Origin: JAEXOD01 sp964652025 | Lineage (GTDB): Bacteria; Bacteroidota; Ignavibacteria; Ignavibacteriales; Melioribacteraceae | Direction: 5' to 3' | Assembly: GCA_964652025.1 (NCBI GenBank) | Contig: CAZYZX010000003.1 | Coordinates: 186,001-250,000 of the forward strand | DNA length: 64,000 bases | Shown here: positions 35,379-44,649 of the stretch, piece after piece | Layout: each line of letters opens with the position of its first letter | Position numbering within the stretch: the stretch's first letter is position 1 | Notes under the pieces: generated by a model | The model's input: the letters and a program-made list of their open reading frames with translations, nothing else | The model's database searches: none | What the model was told of the DNA's origin: nothing | Program-made: the position numbers and the translations under genes

Positions 35379-36050
35379 ATGGGTATTTTAATTTCTTTAA
35401 CGGTAATTGGGTTATGGTTGTTACACTTGGTTTATATTTTAACAAGTGTAAACATTTATAATAATTATTTTATAACAGTATTGCACATACTTATTCAAGG
35501 ATATTTATATACAGGGTTATTTATTACAGCTCATGATGCAATGCATAGGGTTGTATCTAGAAATCAAAAAATAAATAACATAATAGGCACTGTTGCATGT
35601 TTTTTATTTGCTGGGTTATCCTATAAAAAATTGCTAAGTAATCATAAGTTGCACCATTTATACCCTGGAACAGAAAAAGACCCGGATTTTTATACAAAAA
35701 GCCAAAACTTTTTTGTTTGGTGGTTTATCTTTTTTAAAAGATATGCAACTATACTTCAGTTTATAATAATGGCGGCAACATTTAATATATTAAAAATATG
35801 GATACCCGAAATAAAAATATGGCTATTTTGGGTAATACCTGCAATATTAGGTACATTACAGTTATTTTATTTTGGAACATATAAGCCACATAAGTATCCA
35901 CACACACAAGAAATGCAACCACACAATGCACGCACATTAAATAAAAATCACCTTTGGGCTATGTTAAGTTGTTACTTTTTTGGATATCATCACGAGCACC
36001 ACGAAAAGCCATACATCCCTTGGTATAAACTATATTTAGCAAAAAAATAA
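35379..36050 (+). CDS. crtW: Beta-carotene ketolase, CrtW type
   Basis: The 223-residue membrane di-iron enzyme has three histidine boxes: HDAMH (52-56), HKLHH (89-93) and HHEHH (204-208). It also has the LYPGTEKDPDFY motif and the C-terminal PYIPWYKL that identify CrtW ketolases within the fatty-acid hydroxylase/desaturase superfamily. It puts a keto group at C4 of a beta-ionone ring. It starts one base after the cruF stop and ends the cassette. The terminator stem overlaps its last codons. With CruF, the glycosyltransferase and the acyltransferase, it predicts a 4-keto, 1'-glycosyl ester of a gamma-carotene-type pigment. Confidence 0.93.
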   Translation: MGILISLTVIGLWLLHLVYILTSVNIYNNYFITVLHILIQGYLYTGLFITAHDAMHRVVSRNQKINNIIGTVACFLFAGLSYKKLLSNHKLHHLYPGTEKDPDFYTKSQNFFVWWFIFFKRYATILQFIIMAATFNILKIWIPEIKIWLFWVIPAILGTLQLFYFGTYKPHKYPHTQEMQPHNARTLNKNHLWAMLSCYFFGYHHEHHEKPYIPWYKLYLAKK

Positions 36051-36072
36051 CAAGCATTTTTGCTATTTTTTT
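36037..36072 (+). terminator. Intrinsic terminator of the carotenoid cassette
   Basis: The stem TAGCAAAAA/TTTTTGCTA (36037-36045 with 36057-36065) has an 11-base loop and is followed by seven T. The left arm lies inside the last codons of crtW. Confidence 0.7.
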
Positions 36073-36104
36073 CTTATTTTTACGATGTTATAAACAAAAA
36101 ATGC

Positions 36105-36122
36105 CGTAAATTTAAATTTACG
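36105..36122. promoter_or_regulatory. 18-bp perfect palindrome before the fused-permease gene
   Basis: CGTAAATTTAAATTTACG is a perfect 18-base inverted repeat without spacer. It ends 45 bases before the proposed GTG start. Position and symmetry suit an operator for a dimeric regulator. The A/T richness makes chance possible, but both ends are fixed by CG. Confidence 0.45.
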
Positions 36123-36167
36123 TAGTAATTAATTTTTTTGCATCACTACCTACGGAGAAACAAAACC

Positions 36168-37886
36168 GTGTTTAGTTTTATTAACCTGTTTATACCAAAC
36201 CGTAAATTTAAATTAGCCGATTTTATCATACTATCTACAATGATGGTTTTACTTTATTTTGGTATCTCTTTAATAATGCAAGACCACACTTTACACGTAG
36301 GTAAAAACTTAAAAATTAATTTAGACTACAAAGAATTACCTATTTACGCTTTTTTTTCAATTTTACGCATGTTAGCTGCTTACATTCTTTCTGTAATTTT
36401 TACTTTGTTTTATGGCAAATATGCTGCCAATAACAAAAAAGCAGAAAGAATAATGTTACCACTTTTAGATATTTTGCAATCGGTTCCAATCCTATCTTTT
36501 CTTCCTGTAGTTGTTTTAAGTTTACGGGTATTTTTACCACAAGGTGTGGCAGCAGAACTAGGCAGCGTTGTATTAATTTTTACTTCTCAAGTTTGGAATA
36601 TGACCTTTGCCTGGTACCAATCTTTAACCACTATACCTAAAGATTTAATTGAAGCAGCCAAAATTTTTAGATTGAATAGCTGGCGTAGGTTTAAAGTTTT
36701 GGAGTTTCCATTTGGCTTAATAAGTTTTATTTGGAATAGCATGATGAGTTGGGCTGGTGGTTGGTTCTTTTTAATGGCAGCAGAAATTTTTACTGTTGGT
36801 GATAAAGATTTTAGACTACCCGGCTTAGGCTCTTATTTGCAAGAAGCTGCTAACCAAGGTAATTATACCGCAATTTTTATGGGTTTAGGAACTTTAATTT
36901 TTATCATTATTCTCTTAGACCAACTTGTTTGGCGTCCTTTGCTTGCTTGGAGTGATAAATTTAAACTTGCAATGACTGAATCTGAAAATGCACCAACTAG
37001 CTGGTTTTATAATGCACTTCAAGAAGCTAGATTAACCAATTTTTTTAATGAAAAAATTATTAAGCCAATTTACACTAAAGTTGATAATTTTTTTAATAAA
37101 ATTTCAGAAAAGGAATCATCCCCTAAAAAAGCGGGCGCGTTTTCCAAAATAATTTCTACTTTATTTAAAGCTGCATTCTTTTTAGTTTTATTTTATGGAT
37201 TATATAATATTATTGTAATGCTTGCAGGGTTAAGCTTATTAGAAGTTTCTAAAATTGGATTAGGTGTTTTGGCTACTTTAATGCGCGTAGTAATTGCCCT
37301 TGCTATAGCTTTTTGTTGGACTGTTGTTGTTGGTGTGGCTATTGCAACTAATAAAAACTTTGCTACCTTTATGCAACCTATTATTCAAATTTTGGCTTCT
37401 ATTCCTGCTACTGCTCTCTTTCCAGTTATTTTACTTTTTATTATAAAACTTCCTTATGGAATTGATATTGCAGCCATATTATTAATGCTTTTAGGCACAC
37501 AATGGTATTTGTTATTTAATATTATTGCAGGTGCAAGTGCTATTCCACAAGAATTAAAATATACAAGCAGGTTATTGCAATTTAATACTTTCCGTAGGTG
37601 GAAAGTTTTAATACTTCCTGCTATTTTCCCTTATTTAATTACCGGTGCCATTGCTGCTAGTGGCGGTGCTTGGAACGCAAGCATAGTATCAGAGTATGTT
37701 AATTTTAGTGGTAAAACTTTGCAAACTTTAGGTATCGGTTCTTTAATTGCAGATTCTACGGCTACTGGAAATTATCCATTGTTGCTTGCTTCTACTTTGG
37801 CAATGATTATTGCCGTTGTTACTATTAACAGACTTGTTTGGCGTAAACTTTATGCCATAGCAGAAGAAAAATATAAATTGGATTAG
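36168..37886 (+). CDS. Fused double permease of a nitrate/sulfonate-class ABC transporter
   Basis: I choose the GTG at 36168, because a GGAG site lies at 36154-36157, ten bases upstream. An in-frame TTG at 36138 would add ten residues but has no such site. The ~572-residue product carries two copies of the BPD_transp_1 permease domain. Their coupling loops are EAAKIFRLNSWRRFKVLEFP and ELKYTSRLLQFNTFRRWKVL. A ~70-residue polar linker (about 280-340) joins them. Such duplicated permeases belong to the SsuC/NrtB/TauC class for anions. The ATPase gene follows after eight bases. No binding-protein gene is nearby, so the ligand is unknown. Confidence 0.87.
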   Translation: MFSFINLFIPNRKFKLADFIILSTMMVLLYFGISLIMQDHTLHVGKNLKINLDYKELPIYAFFSILRMLAAYILSVIFTLFYGKYAANNKKAERIMLPLLDILQSVPILSFLPVVVLSLRVFLPQGVAAELGSVVLIFTSQVWNMTFAWYQSLTTIPKDLIEAAKIFRLNSWRRFKVLEFPFGLISFIWNSMMSWAGGWFFLMAAEIFTVGDKDFRLPGLGSYLQEAANQGNYTAIFMGLGTLIFIIILLDQLVWRPLLAWSDKFKLAMTESENAPTSWFYNALQEARLTNFFNEKIIKPIYTKVDNFFNKISEKESSPKKAGAFSKIISTLFKAAFFLVLFYGLYNIIVMLAGLSLLEVSKIGLGVLATLMRVVIALAIAFCWTVVVGVAIATNKNFATFMQPIIQILASIPATALFPVILLFIIKLPYGIDIAAILLMLLGTQWYLLFNIIAGASAIPQELKYTSRLLQFNTFRRWKVLILPAIFPYLITGAIAASGGAWNASIVSEYVNFSGKTLQTLGIGSLIADSTATGNYPLLLASTLAMIIAVVTINRLVWRKLYAIAEEKYKLD

Positions 37887-37894
37887 AGGTTTTT

Positions 37895-39187
37895 ATGAAA
37901 GATAGCAGACTAGTTACCCTTAATGCCGTTACACAAGCTTATGGCAAAGATGAAAATAAATTTTATGCTGTAGAAAACATTAATTTAGAAATTAACCCCG
38001 GTGAATTTGTTGCATTATTAGGTCCTTCTGGTTGTGGTAAAAGTACACTATTAAGAATTATAACCGGTTTACAAAAGCCAAGCCGTGGAGTAGTTTTATA
38101 TAAAAATAAAGAGCTTACGGGTGTTAATCCACACTCAACTATAGTTTTCCAAACTTTTGCACTTTTCCCTTGGTTAACTGTACTTCAAAATGTAGAATTA
38201 GCACTACAAAGTAAAGGTGTACCAGATAGCATTAGAGTAAGCAGAGCAATTGATGCTATAGACCGCGTTGGACTTGACGGTTTCGAAACTGCTTATCCAA
38301 GAGAGCTTAGCGGTGGTATGCGCCAAAAAGTTGGCTTTGCCCGTGCTATTGTAAATGAACCTGAACTTTTATGCTTAGATGAACCTTTCTCTGCTTTAGA
38401 TGTTCTTAGTGCTGAATCCTTACGTGGGGAATTATTAGAGCTTTGGACTGAGGGAAAAATCCCCACTAAAGCTATATTAATGGTTACACACAATATAGAA
38501 GAAGCAATTTACATGGCAAGCCGTGTTGTTGTTATGGATAAAAACCCCGGTAGAATTATAGCCGATTTACCAATAACATTACCCTATCCACGCGATAGAA
38601 AATCGGTTGAATTCCAAACTATAGTAGATAAAGTTTATTCCTTGCTTGCTGGTCAAACCTTACCAGACCACTTAGAGCTTGGTAGCGCACCTGGTGAACC
38701 CGGTTACACAAGAAAATTACCTAACGTAGCTATTGCAAACCTTAACGGTTTATTAGAATTTATTTACGAAAGTGATAAAGATAAATTTGATATTTATATG
38801 CTTGCCGATGAACTTGGCTTAGATAGTGACCAGCTTTTACACGTTACAGAATTTGCAGAAATTTTGGGCTTCGTAAAAATTGATAGCGGTGATATTAGCA
38901 TTACTCCTCTTGGGGAAACATATACAGAAGCGAGTATTACTGCCAGAAAAGAAATTTTTGCTAGCCGCGTAAAAAGAATTCCATTACTAAAGTGGCTGCT
39001 TAACTTGTTAAATGCATCTGCTAACAAACAGCTAAATCGCAGCGTTATTCAAACAGCACTAGAATTAGAATTCCCCTCTGATGTGGCAGAAGAACAGATT
39101 GATATTATTGTTAACTGGGGACGTTATGCAGAGTTACTTGTTTACGATGATAACGAAGAATTAATTTATTTAGAACCTGGAACTTAG
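37895..39187 (+). CDS. ABC ATPase with C-terminal AAA-associated regulatory domain
   Basis: Residues 1-260 form a nitrate/sulfonate-class ATPase: Walker A GPSGCGKS (43-50), Q-loop in VFQTFALFPW, signature LSGGMRQKV, Walker B LLCLDEPFSALD and the His in MVTHNIEEA. Residues ~275-430 form a second domain of winged-helix-like segments (LADELGLDSDQLLHVTEFAE, then LGETYTEAS). They correspond to the AAA-associated C-terminal domain that occurs on the ATPase beside duplicated permeases. It probably senses a signal and controls transport. The gene is eight bases after the permease gene and ends two bases before a convergent gene, with no terminator seen between. Confidence 0.9.
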   Translation: MKDSRLVTLNAVTQAYGKDENKFYAVENINLEINPGEFVALLGPSGCGKSTLLRIITGLQKPSRGVVLYKNKELTGVNPHSTIVFQTFALFPWLTVLQNVELALQSKGVPDSIRVSRAIDAIDRVGLDGFETAYPRELSGGMRQKVGFARAIVNEPELLCLDEPFSALDVLSAESLRGELLELWTEGKIPTKAILMVTHNIEEAIYMASRVVVMDKNPGRIIADLPITLPYPRDRKSVEFQTIVDKVYSLLAGQTLPDHLELGSAPGEPGYTRKLPNVAIANLNGLLEFIYESDKDKFDIYMLADELGLDSDQLLHVTEFAEILGFVKIDSGDISITPLGETYTEASITARKEIFASRVKRIPLLKWLLNLLNASANKQLNRSVIQTALELEFPSDVAEEQIDIIVNWGRYAELLVYDDNEELIYLEPGT

Positions 39188-39188
39188 T

Positions 39189-40439
39189 TTATTGTATAAA
39201 TTCTATATTGGTTAATTTACAAAATACTTTTAATTTTTCTATTATATTACCGTAAACAATAACTTGATGATTTCCCAAACTATTATTTAGCCAATCAGAT
39301 ACATCATCATCTAACTTTATAATTGCTTGTGTACGGCATAGGTTATCATCACCCATTTTTGATGTAACAATTTTCCCTGAAATTGCAAGCATTTTATTAA
39401 AATTATCCCCAGTCCTAAAAATTGTAACATCACTTTGGTCAAGCTCTCCACTAACAGCAACGCTAAGTCCACTTTCCATATGAGTATTTAATTCTATGCT
39501 ATCGGGTTTAAGCATATCTAAAGGAGCTGAGCAATGCGCAACTGTAATAAAATTATCATCAAAATTTATAGAAGAAGGATTTGCCATCCATGCAGGTTTT
39601 CCTGTTATAAACCTTGCTATCATCATACTAAATACTGCGTGCAAATCTCCTTCGCAACCAGCCAAAACCCCTTCTTCATTTATTAAACTTAAACCCATGC
39701 ATGCTGTATATCCAAAAGGTAAAAAGTCAAAGCACCTTACAGTAATTGCTTGCAATTTATAGCTATCGCTTAAGTTTTTTAATGCAGAATAAACTTTTCC
39801 ACTGTTTAACAAATCATTATCAGTTATTATTTTCTTTCTTGGGTAGCTATTTAATCTAGTAACAAAATTTTTAACATTATTATCATTATCATCTATATTA
39901 TTAATATCTTCGATTATTGTTTCGGTTGGTATGTAAATTAATTCTGTATTAAAATCACCAAAATATTCTAAGTTTTTAGAAGTAAGTAACCAATCCGATG
40001 GCGCACCTACTAACCCAACTTTTGCTATATTAATATTGTAAATTGCACTTGCAACATCAATAAAATCTGTAAGCACATTACTAAAATGCGTTGCACTATT
40101 AACATATTTAAGTAAAATATTATATTTTTGTTTAAAGACGGAATAAATTTCCAAACTGGCAGCAACTGCATTTTTTTGGTTGGGGGCAATTAACAAAACT
40201 GGTAAAGTCATATCTTCTATTAAATCTGATACTATTTGCTCAGTTCCTCCTGTAGCAACTAAAATTAATAATGGCTTTTCGAAATATTTTGCTACTGTAG
40301 ATTTATTTGGCTTTTCACTTATAAAGTTACACTCTTTTATAACTTCATTTTTTTTAACTACATCTATATAATCATTAAGCCTTATTTTAATATCATTTTC
40401 AGATTCAAAATTTGAATGTACTACAACAAAATTTATCAT
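39189..40439 (-). CDS. L-fucose isomerase-like protein
   Basis: The 416-residue product follows the FucI/AraA-like fold of the COG2407 group. It has an N-terminal Rossmann-type part, then AITVRCFDFLPFGYTACMGL (about 235-255), the EGVLAGCEGDLHAVFSMM block with conserved Glu/Asp/His, and AHCSAPLDM near 315. It ends in a beta-rich domain (GELDQSDVTIFR). Enzymes of this fold isomerise aldoses and ketoses with a metal ion, but many members of this subgroup have no proven substrate. No fucose or arabinose pathway gene is adjacent. It may be co-transcribed downstream of the acyl-CoA synthetase gene, which ends at 40457, 17 bases upstream of its start. Confidence 0.75.
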   Translation of the reverse strand: MINFVVVHSNFESENDIKIRLNDYIDVVKKNEVIKECNFISEKPNKSTVAKYFEKPLLILVATGGTEQIVSDLIEDMTLPVLLIAPNQKNAVAASLEIYSVFKQKYNILLKYVNSATHFSNVLTDFIDVASAIYNINIAKVGLVGAPSDWLLTSKNLEYFGDFNTELIYIPTETIIEDINNIDDNDNNVKNFVTRLNSYPRKKIITDNDLLNSGKVYSALKNLSDSYKLQAITVRCFDFLPFGYTACMGLSLINEEGVLAGCEGDLHAVFSMMIARFITGKPAWMANPSSINFDDNFITVAHCSAPLDMLKPDSIELNTHMESGLSVAVSGELDQSDVTIFRTGDNFNKMLAISGKIVTSKMGDDNLCRTQAIIKLDDDVSDWLNNSLGNHQVIVYGNIIEKLKVFCKLTNIEFIQ

Positions 40440-40456
40440 TATTATCCCTTTAATTA

Positions 40457-42364
40457 TTAAATTTTACTAATTATATGTATGTTTTGTAAATTATATACGT
40501 TTTTCCCCTCAGAAGTAAAAAGATAATCTAACCTGTTTTTGTAATAATCTGTTATCTTTCCTCTAACCGGTTTTAATGTACTATTTAAAAATTTATTTTG
40601 TTCTGTAAAAGCTTCTCCTAATATAGCAAATGTAGATGGGAGCCATCGTTGTGGGAATAAATCTTCAAACTCGCCACTTGTTTTAAACCTATTTATTTCG
40701 TCATCAACAAGTTTTATAAGCTTTTTACTTCCTTCTTCTAATTTATAATCTATATTATTTTGTAAAGCAAAAGATTTTAATGCTTCGTAATTAGGCACTA
40801 CTAACGCAACAGTATATGGGGATTGATTATTGTAAAGAATAATTTGGTCTATATATTTAGAGTGTTCAACAATAGCCTCTTCTATACTTTCTGGACTATA
40901 TTTTTCCCCATCATTACTTATAAGTAAACTTTTAAATCTACCTAATACATATAAAAATCCATCTTTATCTAAGTACCCCATATCACCTGTATAAAGCCAA
41001 CCATCTTTAATAGTTTCTTTTGTGGCTTTTTCATTTTTCCAATACCCATACATTACATTTTCGCCCTTCACAACAATTTCCCCTTTTTCTCCAAGTTTTA
41101 ACTCGTTTCCGTTTTCGTCACAAATCTTACATTGTAAATCTTTAACCAACGAACCACTAGAGCCTAATTTATGCTTTTTTGGTACATTGGCAGAAATTAT
41201 TGGCGCTGCTTCACTTAAGCCATACCCTTGCAGCATTGGAATACCCAATGCGTAAAAATATCTTTGCAATTCAATATCTAATAATGCCCCACCACCAATA
41301 AAAAACTCTAATCGCCCACCAAAGTTTTCTCTAATTTTGCTAAAAATAAGTTTATCGAATAGTAAGTATAATGGTTTATATAATTTGGCTTTCCCTTTTC
41401 CTTTATTATATCCTTCTAAATTATATTTATAAGCAATCTTTAAACCATATTCATATAATTTTTGTACTTTTTCCCCCTTCTCTTTTATTCCTTTTTCTAT
41501 ATTTTTCTTAAAGTTTTTGGCTAATGCTGGAACACTTAATAAAAAGTGTGGCTTTATTTCTTTAATATTTATGGGTATATTTTTTAATGTTTCAAGCGGA
41601 GTTTTACCCACCTTAACGCTAGCCATAGATGCCCCATTTTTTAATAATGTATATATACCAGCGGTATGGGCAAAGGAATGATCCCAAGGCAAAATAAGTA
41701 ACGATACATAATATTGTGGAACTGGCAACAGAGCGCTAGCTTGCTCTACATTTGCAGTATAATTTCTATGGGTTAAGATTATCCCCTTTGGGTCTGCAGT
41801 TGTTCCACTTGTGTAGCATATATTGGCAAAATCGTTTTCTTTTACAGATAAATACGTTTCTTTAAATTTATCAAAATTATTTAATAAGTACTCTTTACCA
41901 TAGGAAATTATTGTATCTTTATCTAATTCGTCATCATCATAATTTTCTTGTTTATCTAAAACAATAATTTTTTGTAAATCGGGTAAATCGTTTTTAATTT
42001 TTTTTATTTTTGGTAATTGCAACCCACTTACAATAACAAACTTACACTCGCTATGCAGCAACCTAAACTTTAGGTCATTTAGCTCATCTATTTTAACTGA
42101 AATAGGAACATTAACAGCACCACAATATAAAATTGAAAGTTCAGAAATTACCCAATCTTTTCTACCTTCACTAATTAGTCCAACTCTATCCCCCTTTTCT
42201 AACTTTAAACTAAGCAACCCCGCACTAAAAGTATAAACTTCGTCTTTTAATTGATTATATGTTGTTCCCTCATATTTATCATCTCCCTTTTCCCAAATAG
42301 CAATATTATTAGGATACTTTAAACAACTTTCTTCAAATAATAAGGGTAATGTTCTTGCTGCCAA
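40457..42364 (-). CDS. Long-chain acyl-CoA synthetase (AMP-forming)
   Basis: The 635-residue enzyme has the adenylation motifs: P-loop YTSGTTADPKG (about 190), GYGLSEAAP (about 380), the YTGDMGYLDKDGFLYVLGR hinge (about 465-485) and the catalytic Lys near the C-terminus in LKPVRGKITDYY. It has the inserted segment near 300-340 seen in FACL/FadD15-type synthetases. It activates fatty acids to acyl-AMP and then acyl-CoA at the cytoplasmic membrane face. It could supply the acyl group for the carotenoid acyltransferase 5 kb away, which is speculation. It is the first gene of a probable pair with the FucI-like gene. Confidence 0.93.
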   Translation of the reverse strand: MAARTLPLLFEESCLKYPNNIAIWEKGDDKYEGTTYNQLKDEVYTFSAGLLSLKLEKGDRVGLISEGRKDWVISELSILYCGAVNVPISVKIDELNDLKFRLLHSECKFVIVSGLQLPKIKKIKNDLPDLQKIIVLDKQENYDDDELDKDTIISYGKEYLLNNFDKFKETYLSVKENDFANICYTSGTTADPKGIILTHRNYTANVEQASALLPVPQYYVSLLILPWDHSFAHTAGIYTLLKNGASMASVKVGKTPLETLKNIPINIKEIKPHFLLSVPALAKNFKKNIEKGIKEKGEKVQKLYEYGLKIAYKYNLEGYNKGKGKAKLYKPLYLLFDKLIFSKIRENFGGRLEFFIGGGALLDIELQRYFYALGIPMLQGYGLSEAAPIISANVPKKHKLGSSGSLVKDLQCKICDENGNELKLGEKGEIVVKGENVMYGYWKNEKATKETIKDGWLYTGDMGYLDKDGFLYVLGRFKSLLISNDGEKYSPESIEEAIVEHSKYIDQIILYNNQSPYTVALVVPNYEALKSFALQNNIDYKLEEGSKKLIKLVDDEINRFKTSGEFEDLFPQRWLPSTFAILGEAFTEQNKFLNSTLKPVRGKITDYYKNRLDYLFTSEGKNVYNLQNIHIISKI

Positions 42365-42459
42365 TTTTACACCTAAAAATTTAATAACTAATAAAAATAC
42401 TAATTATTCTGATTATTCTCAAATAATATGCAAAAATATTAAAAAAATTGCTATTATAT

Positions 42460-42509
42460 AAAAAAAAATTCCCGTCTTAGCTTTTAAGATAAAAAGTAAA
42501 ACGGGAATT
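42460..42509 (-). terminator. Intrinsic terminator of the symporter operon
   Basis: The outer stem AATTCCCGT/ACGGGAATT (42467-42475 with 42501-42509) encloses a smaller CTTA/TAAG hairpin. A long T-run follows on the minus strand. It is 25 bases past the symporter stop. Confidence 0.85.
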
Positions 42510-42534
42510 AAAATTATTTTATTTATAATAAAGT

Positions 42535-44631
42535 TTACATTTCTTTTTCTGCTACTAAAATACGCCCTTCTACAAATTGCGCACTTGCTAAGTGTTCTCT
42601 ACTAATGTAAACTTTACCATCTTCAAAATGAGGTTTACCAAAAACAGAGTGAACAGATTTTAACCCACCTAAATATTTTCTCGCATCAGATAAATATACT
42701 AAATCTCCTTCATTGGCTGCCATCTTTTCCATATCAGATTGAGAAAAATACATAACATCATCATCATTATCTAATACTTCAAAATGAACTTTAACTTTTT
42801 CCCCCTCTTTTTCATTCGGTTTGCTTCCCTTAAACATTTCTTTAGCTCTATCAACAGACCAAATAGTTAATCCATCTGTTTGTTTTGCTTCATCAAATTT
42901 AACATAATATGTAGAGGTTAAAGCAACAGTTATAAATAACACCACATCTAAAAATAAAGCTAAATATAGATTAATAGGCACAAATAAAATTACAAAAAAT
43001 AGAATAACTGCAATTATATCCATAGCAATAATAGGTTTTTTAATATCGCCATGTGTTTTTAAATAATCTATAACAGCACGCAATTTACCCTGCAATAAAG
43101 TAACAATAACACCTATAACTACGCAAGATAGAGTATTATACAATGCACCAATATAAATAAATGGGTGAGCTGGGTCTTTAACTGTACCATGAGCCAAAGG
43201 AGCAATTAAAACATCGGGATACTTGGAACCTAAAATCATTAACGCAACACCACCAACTAAAGAAGAAACAACAGCAGCAGGAGAAAACTTTTTCCACAAG
43301 AAACCAAAAAATATAGCTACTACTAAGGGTGGTGTTAAAGTTGAATGGAAAAATCCATGTGCTTCGTAAACAGTGGGGAATTGGCTAAAAGGTATTACGG
43401 TTAAAGCACCTAAAGTTGTCATAACAATAGAGGCATAACGTGCTGCGCCAAGCTCTTCTTTTGCTTCTTGTTTTTCGTTTTGTTTTCTTTTTCTTAAAAA
43501 TTCTTTAATTGGATGATGAATATCATAAATATATATAGCTGCGGTAGCATTAACAAATGTACTAACAGTAGACATTAATGCGGAAAGTAATGCAGCGATA
43601 ATAAAACCAAAAACACCGGGTTTAGCAATAAGATTAGCTAATACAATAAAAACTTGGTCTGGGTTTACATTAGGATTAATTAAGTTTGGATTCATTTCAG
43701 AAATTGCTTTAGCAAGCCAACCAGCATTACCAACAACTAAAGCTGATAGTGGCAGCATGAAAAATATGTTAAAAGTGGCAGCTTTGCGTCCTTCATCAAC
43801 ACTTTTGGTTGCCATAAAACGCATCATAAGCCCCATGTTCATAAATAAAAATGCAATCGAGCCATCCACTCCATCTTGCCAAAATATACCCACAAAATTA
43901 AAACTTGGTGGGCTGTTAAAATCTGCAAAAGGCAAACGCCAACTTGGTGGAAGTAAGTGCCAAAACATGTCTAAGCCACCAATATAGCTTAAACCAAGCA
44001 CAAACAACAAAACACCTGCAAATAAAAGTATAAATCCTTGAACTAAGTCTGTAAATATTACCGCTGTTTGACCGCCCACAGTTATATAAATACCCGTAAA
44101 TAAAGCGGTTACAATAACAATGCCCATTAATGTAACTTTTATCTCAAGTCCAAATATATTTAAATGCTCGGGCAGTAGCGGCATTATAGCTTTAGCTAAT
44201 GTTAAAAAGCCTATACCTATATAGCCAATAATGTAAGCAAGTAAAAATATTGTAGCAAAAGCACGCGCTGTTTTACTAAATCTACGTTCAAAATATTCTG
44301 GAATTGATTTTATTTTAGAATAAATTACAATTGGTAACCAACCAAAAAAGAATAGTGGAACAAAAAACCAATCGTTCATATAAGTCATTGTAGAAGAAAT
44401 ACCGTTTTCAAATCCTTTTGCACTATATTTAACAAAACTATGGCTGCTAACACCAGTAGCTACAATAGAAAACGCTATTAACCACCAAGTAAATCTTCTA
44501 CCCCCAAAAAAGAAATCATTGGTTGACCTATTATATTTACTAAAATAAGTTCCAAATGCCGTTACCGCTATAAAATAGATTATAATTATTGCCCAGTCTA
44601 ATCCAGTACCTATACTATGATAATTTTCCAT
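42535..44631 (-). CDS. Sodium:solute symporter with C-terminal soluble domain
   Basis: The 698-residue protein is a SSS-family transporter. It has about 14 membrane helices, the N-terminal YFSKYNRSTNDFFFGGR motif before the helix-2 region, and the SALMSTVSTFVNATAAIYIYD sodium-site helix near 350-370. After the last helix (about 585) a ~110-residue polar domain follows, including DGLTIWSVDRAKEMFKGSKP and LVYLSDARKYLGG. Symporters of 500-550 residues lack this tail. It probably takes up a sugar, carboxylate or amino acid with Na+. A 70-residue membrane protein gene lies 18 bases upstream and should be co-expressed. Confidence 0.92.
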   Translation of the reverse strand: MENYHSIGTGLDWAIIIIYFIAVTAFGTYFSKYNRSTNDFFFGGRRFTWWLIAFSIVATGVSSHSFVKYSAKGFENGISSTMTYMNDWFFVPLFFFGWLPIVIYSKIKSIPEYFERRFSKTARAFATIFLLAYIIGYIGIGFLTLAKAIMPLLPEHLNIFGLEIKVTLMGIVIVTALFTGIYITVGGQTAVIFTDLVQGFILLFAGVLLFVLGLSYIGGLDMFWHLLPPSWRLPFADFNSPPSFNFVGIFWQDGVDGSIAFLFMNMGLMMRFMATKSVDEGRKAATFNIFFMLPLSALVVGNAGWLAKAISEMNPNLINPNVNPDQVFIVLANLIAKPGVFGFIIAALLSALMSTVSTFVNATAAIYIYDIHHPIKEFLRKRKQNEKQEAKEELGAARYASIVMTTLGALTVIPFSQFPTVYEAHGFFHSTLTPPLVVAIFFGFLWKKFSPAAVVSSLVGGVALMILGSKYPDVLIAPLAHGTVKDPAHPFIYIGALYNTLSCVVIGVIVTLLQGKLRAVIDYLKTHGDIKKPIIAMDIIAVILFFVILFVPINLYLALFLDVVLFITVALTSTYYVKFDEAKQTDGLTIWSVDRAKEMFKGSKPNEKEGEKVKVHFEVLDNDDDVMYFSQSDMEKMAANEGDLVYLSDARKYLGGLKSVHSVFGKPHFEDGKVYISREHLASAQFVEGRILVAEKEM

Positions 44632-44649
44632 ATCTTAAAATCTTTTTGT

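Noticed and set aside
36138..36167. TTG at 36138 as start of the fused permease
   Set aside because: There is no ribosome site before it, while GGAG is placed correctly before the in-frame GTG at 36168.
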